DNA of 64,000 bases, taken from Streptomyces sp. JJ36. GTDB lineage: Bacteria > Actinomycetota > Actinomycetes > Streptomycetales > Streptomycetaceae. The DNA lies in the NCBI RefSeq assembly GCF_021696945.1, contig NZ_JACYHE010000025.1, positions 1 through 64,000 of the forward strand, written 5' to 3'. The notes beneath the pieces were generated by a model. That model saw nothing but the letters and a program-made list of their open reading frames with translations. It ran no database searches and was not told the DNA's origin. Numbering within the stretch: position 1 is the first letter of the stretch; each line of letters begins with the position of its first letter. Position numbers and translations under genes: made by a program. Positions 63,900-64,000 of the stretch are shown here, piece by piece.

Positions 63900-64000
63900 C
63901 CGCCCGGCTCCGGCGGCCCGGCCCGGACGGGGCCCGGCGGGCGGCGGCGCGGGGACGCACGGGGGAAGGGGCGGTCCGGTGGCAGCAGGCGCCCGGGGCT

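Overview
The window looks like a stretch of a Streptomyces chromosome (or a very close high-GC actinomycete). GC is above 70%, third codon positions are almost all G or C, many starts are GTG, and the gene order around recA-recX, miaB-miaA-dapF, hflX and lexA-nrdR-nrdJ is the one I remember from the S. coelicolor core (roughly SCO5748 to SCO5809; recalled, not searched). I see no rRNA, tRNA, CRISPR array, insertion sequence, prophage or integration site. It is conserved core chromosome with a few accessory genes.

Layout. 1-4423: end of a giant HAMP-repeat hybrid kinase (OsaA) and its partner response regulator (OsaB), an osmotic-stress pair. 4559-11770: ftsK, a RodZ-like membrane HTH protein, then a compact group rimO-pgsA-cinA and the Clp/Lon protease regulator clgR. 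12059-17910: a small unknown protein, then on the minus strand the Lhr helicase with a Nei-type DNA glycosylase. 17956-21532: an AraC regulator with an AzlCD branched-chain amino-acid exporter, a DUF3046 protein and an AI-2E transporter. 21786-23516: recA-recX behind a LexA-type box. 23882-29607: the GluK/GluR two-component system divergent from the glutamate importer gluABCD. 29798-35813: accessory block with an FAD aromatic hydroxylase, a GH38 alpha-mannosidase and an orphan TAXI-type binding protein. 35891-41393: tRNA modification (miaB, miaA) and lysine/peptidoglycan synthesis (dapF), with small unknown genes. 41588-49582: rshA (ppGpp metabolism), a secreted M1 peptidase, hflX, and two tandem trypsin-like lipoproteins. 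49852-54687: a three-gene NIS siderophore operon (synthetase, acyltransferase, synthetase). 54738-61798: DinG-like helicase, lexA, nrdR and the B12-dependent ribonucleotide reductase nrdJ. 62195-63899: a DUF4937/YdbC-like protein and an ADP-ribosylglycohydrolase.

How it fits together. DNA repair and SOS functions are dense: Lhr-Nei, RecA-RecX, DinG, LexA, and nrdRJ for dNTP supply. LexA-type boxes precede recA and lexA, and a pair of NrdR-type boxes 32 bp apart precedes nrdRJ. Translation quality and stress functions form a second theme: RimO, MiaA, MiaB, HflX, RshA and ClgR. Gene boundaries are unusually clear because many carry perfect GC-rich hairpins, and about ten genes have a -10-like hexamer 6-10 nt before the start codon, suggesting leaderless or near-leaderless mRNAs.

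I found no clear unknown defence or mobile system. The best leads are: two paralogous lipoprotein proteases sharing an unassigned N-terminal WKNWD-type module; a siderophore operon with no hydroxylase gene and no visible iron box; a 17-bp hairpin inside the start of recX; an RshA whose synthetase half has lost several normally invariant residues; and a 13-bp tandem repeat array just upstream of the mannosidase gene.
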